Source: JANOBD01 sp031411495 (GTDB lineage Bacteria > Planctomycetota > Phycisphaerae > Tepidisphaerales > Tepidisphaeraceae). From it: DNA of 64,000 nucleotides. The position numbers and the translations under genes are program-made. Shown here in pieces: positions 63,217 through 64,000 of the stretch. Position 1 is the first letter of the stretch. Each line of letters begins with the position of its first letter. The stretch spans positions 1 to 64,000 of the forward strand of contig JANOBD010000100.1 of the NCBI GenBank assembly GCA_031411495.1, given 5' to 3'. The notes beneath the pieces were generated by a model. It did not search any database. It worked only from the letters and a program-made list of their open reading frames with translations, and was not told the origin of the DNA.

Positions 63217-63516
63217 ATGCCAAGTTTCGGAACGATTTCATTCGATCTTGAAATGGATGATGACATGTCCTTCGTCGAGGGCGTTTACCGCCTCGACGAA
63301 GGCGAATGGCGGATCTTCGTCTTTACTAGAGATAATGTTGCAGAGCATGTAGTTCGTGACAACCTTCGCTGGGATTCAGGCGTTTTCGGCATCAATGTTC
63401 GTTGGCCGCGAACCAGAAAGCTCGACAAGCCAGCTGTGCTGCGAGCATTGTCGGAACTGACCGGCGTCGAAGACTGGCGCGAACAGAACGGTCCAGACTC
63501 CATTACGTTGCGATAA
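63217..63516 (+). CDS. Small hypothetical protein after rny
   Basis: The 99-residue frame from ATG 63217 begins 8 bases after the rny stop. The sequence is balanced and proteinlike (MSFVEGVYRLDEGEWRIFVF, VVRDNLRWDSGVFGINVRWP, ELTGVEDWREQNGPDSITLR), with several Trp and acidic residues. I cannot assign a family. Most of the longer overlapping frame upstream is antisense or out of frame with rny and is not real. Confidence 0.6.
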   Translation: MPSFGTISFDLEMDDDMSFVEGVYRLDEGEWRIFVFTRDNVAEHVVRDNLRWDSGVFGINVRWPRTRKLDKPAVLRALSELTGVEDWREQNGPDSITLR

Positions 63517-63646
63517 AAGCGTAGTCACGCCGCACGAGACGCCCCACAGCCTGGTTCTCTCAGGCAAATGCTGATTGAAGTTGGATCGACCGCGTCATTG
63601 CATGATTGCTGCGCGGAGTTCCTGTACTGCAAAATGAAGGTGTGCC

Positions 63647-64000
63647 ATGACGACTGGTCCCGCCTCTGTAATCATTCAATGTCCGAAGTGCGGCACGAAA
63701 AACCGCGTGTCGGCCGAGCAGTGGGAAAAGACGCCCGTCTGCGGCAAGTGCAAGGCTCCGCTGCCGGCGCATGCCGAGCCGATCGAAGTCACCGATCAGA
63801 ACTTCGGTGAACTCATCGTGAAATCGTCCCTGCCCGTGCTTCTGGACATGTGGGCGCCGTGGTGTGGCCCGTGCCGGATGGTCGCGCCGATGATCGAGAA
63901 ACTCGCCGCCGAATATGCCGGCCGCGTGCGCGTGGGCAAGTTGAACACCGATTCGAACCCCGCAACGGCCTCGCGGTTCCGCATCGACAGCATCCCGACG
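63647..64000 (+). CDS. Thioredoxin with N-terminal zinc ribbon, cut by the window end
   Basis: From ATG 63647 the frame is open to the window end (118 codons so far), which is why no stop is seen. IIQCPKCGTKNR followed by CGKCKAPLP is a zinc ribbon with two CxxC pairs, and LLDMWAPWCGPCRMVAPMIE contains the thioredoxin active site WCGPC. This is the Trx2/TrxC layout, a cytosolic disulfide reductase. GAAGG lies six bases before the ATG. The C-terminus, including the cis-proline (IDSIPT...), begins at the edge of the window. Confidence 0.93.
   Translation, partial: MTTGPASVIIQCPKCGTKNRVSAEQWEKTPVCGKCKAPLPAHAEPIEVTDQNFGELIVKSSLPVLLDMWAPWCGPCRMVAPMIEKLAAEYAGRVRVGKLNTDSNPATASRFRIDSIPT

Overview
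The window is G+C-rich DNA from a planctomycete, most likely class Phycisphaerae (Tepidisphaera/Humisphaera-like). The evidence is seven secreted proteins with a very short PEP-CTERM tail (V/A/L-PEP, about 12-15 hydrophobic residues, then RRRR), five proteins with an N-terminal LExRxLL(A/S) (LEPR-XLL-type) signature, dockerin-like EF-hand pairs, an H-X9-DG pseudopilin-like protein, a ThiD2-ThiE fusion and SBBP repeats. Placement below class is inference. I found no rRNA, tRNA or CRISPR array.

Layout. 1-1.6 kb: the 3' part of a large serine recombinase runs straight into the 5' fragment of a radical SAM gene, cut at its FeS cysteine codons. This looks like one end of an integrated element. 1.9-6.8 kb: pseudopilin-like protein, pectate lyase, glycine cleavage T and H proteins, two small membrane proteins. 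6.8-10.3 kb: a catalytic aldehyde dehydrogenase and a truncated paralogue, separated by a GxxExxY nuclease-like gene bracketed by inverted repeats. 10.5-14.9 kb: PAC2-type protein, trmB, a beta-helix protein, a B12-fold protein without ligand residues. 15.3-22.8 kb: PEP-CTERM DUF4394 protein, proB, M48 protease, YqaE, a very acidic protein, an acetyl-xylan-esterase-like hydrolase. 22.9-25.9 kb: gcvP with a structured leader. 26.4-43 kb: a secretome-rich stretch with glycoside hydrolases (one a GH4 fusion), SBBP protein, M14 carboxypeptidase in an ECF-sigma operon, HAF, RTX and other PEP-CTERM proteins. 43.5-64 kb: mostly housekeeping (hisA, thiD2-thiE, an orphan DNA methylase, redoxin, comEC, FkbM methyltransferase, PTPS/QueD-like protein, Ser/Thr kinase, gyrB, dus, rny, and a thioredoxin cut by the window end).

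How the genes fit together. gcvT-gcvH and gcvP supply T, H and P proteins of glycine cleavage, although gcvP lies 17 kb away. The pectate lyase, esterase, GH-A-like enzyme, GH4 fusion and M14 peptidase indicate degradation of plant polysaccharide and protein. Secreted proteins fall into two exclusive classes: signal peptide plus PEP-CTERM, or LEPR-XLL N-terminus without PEP-CTERM.

The strongest non-genic theme is the number of dispersed inverted-repeat families (at least nine). They abut stop codons, supply C-terminal codons or a start region, sit in frame inside thiE, and bracket the GxxExxY gene.
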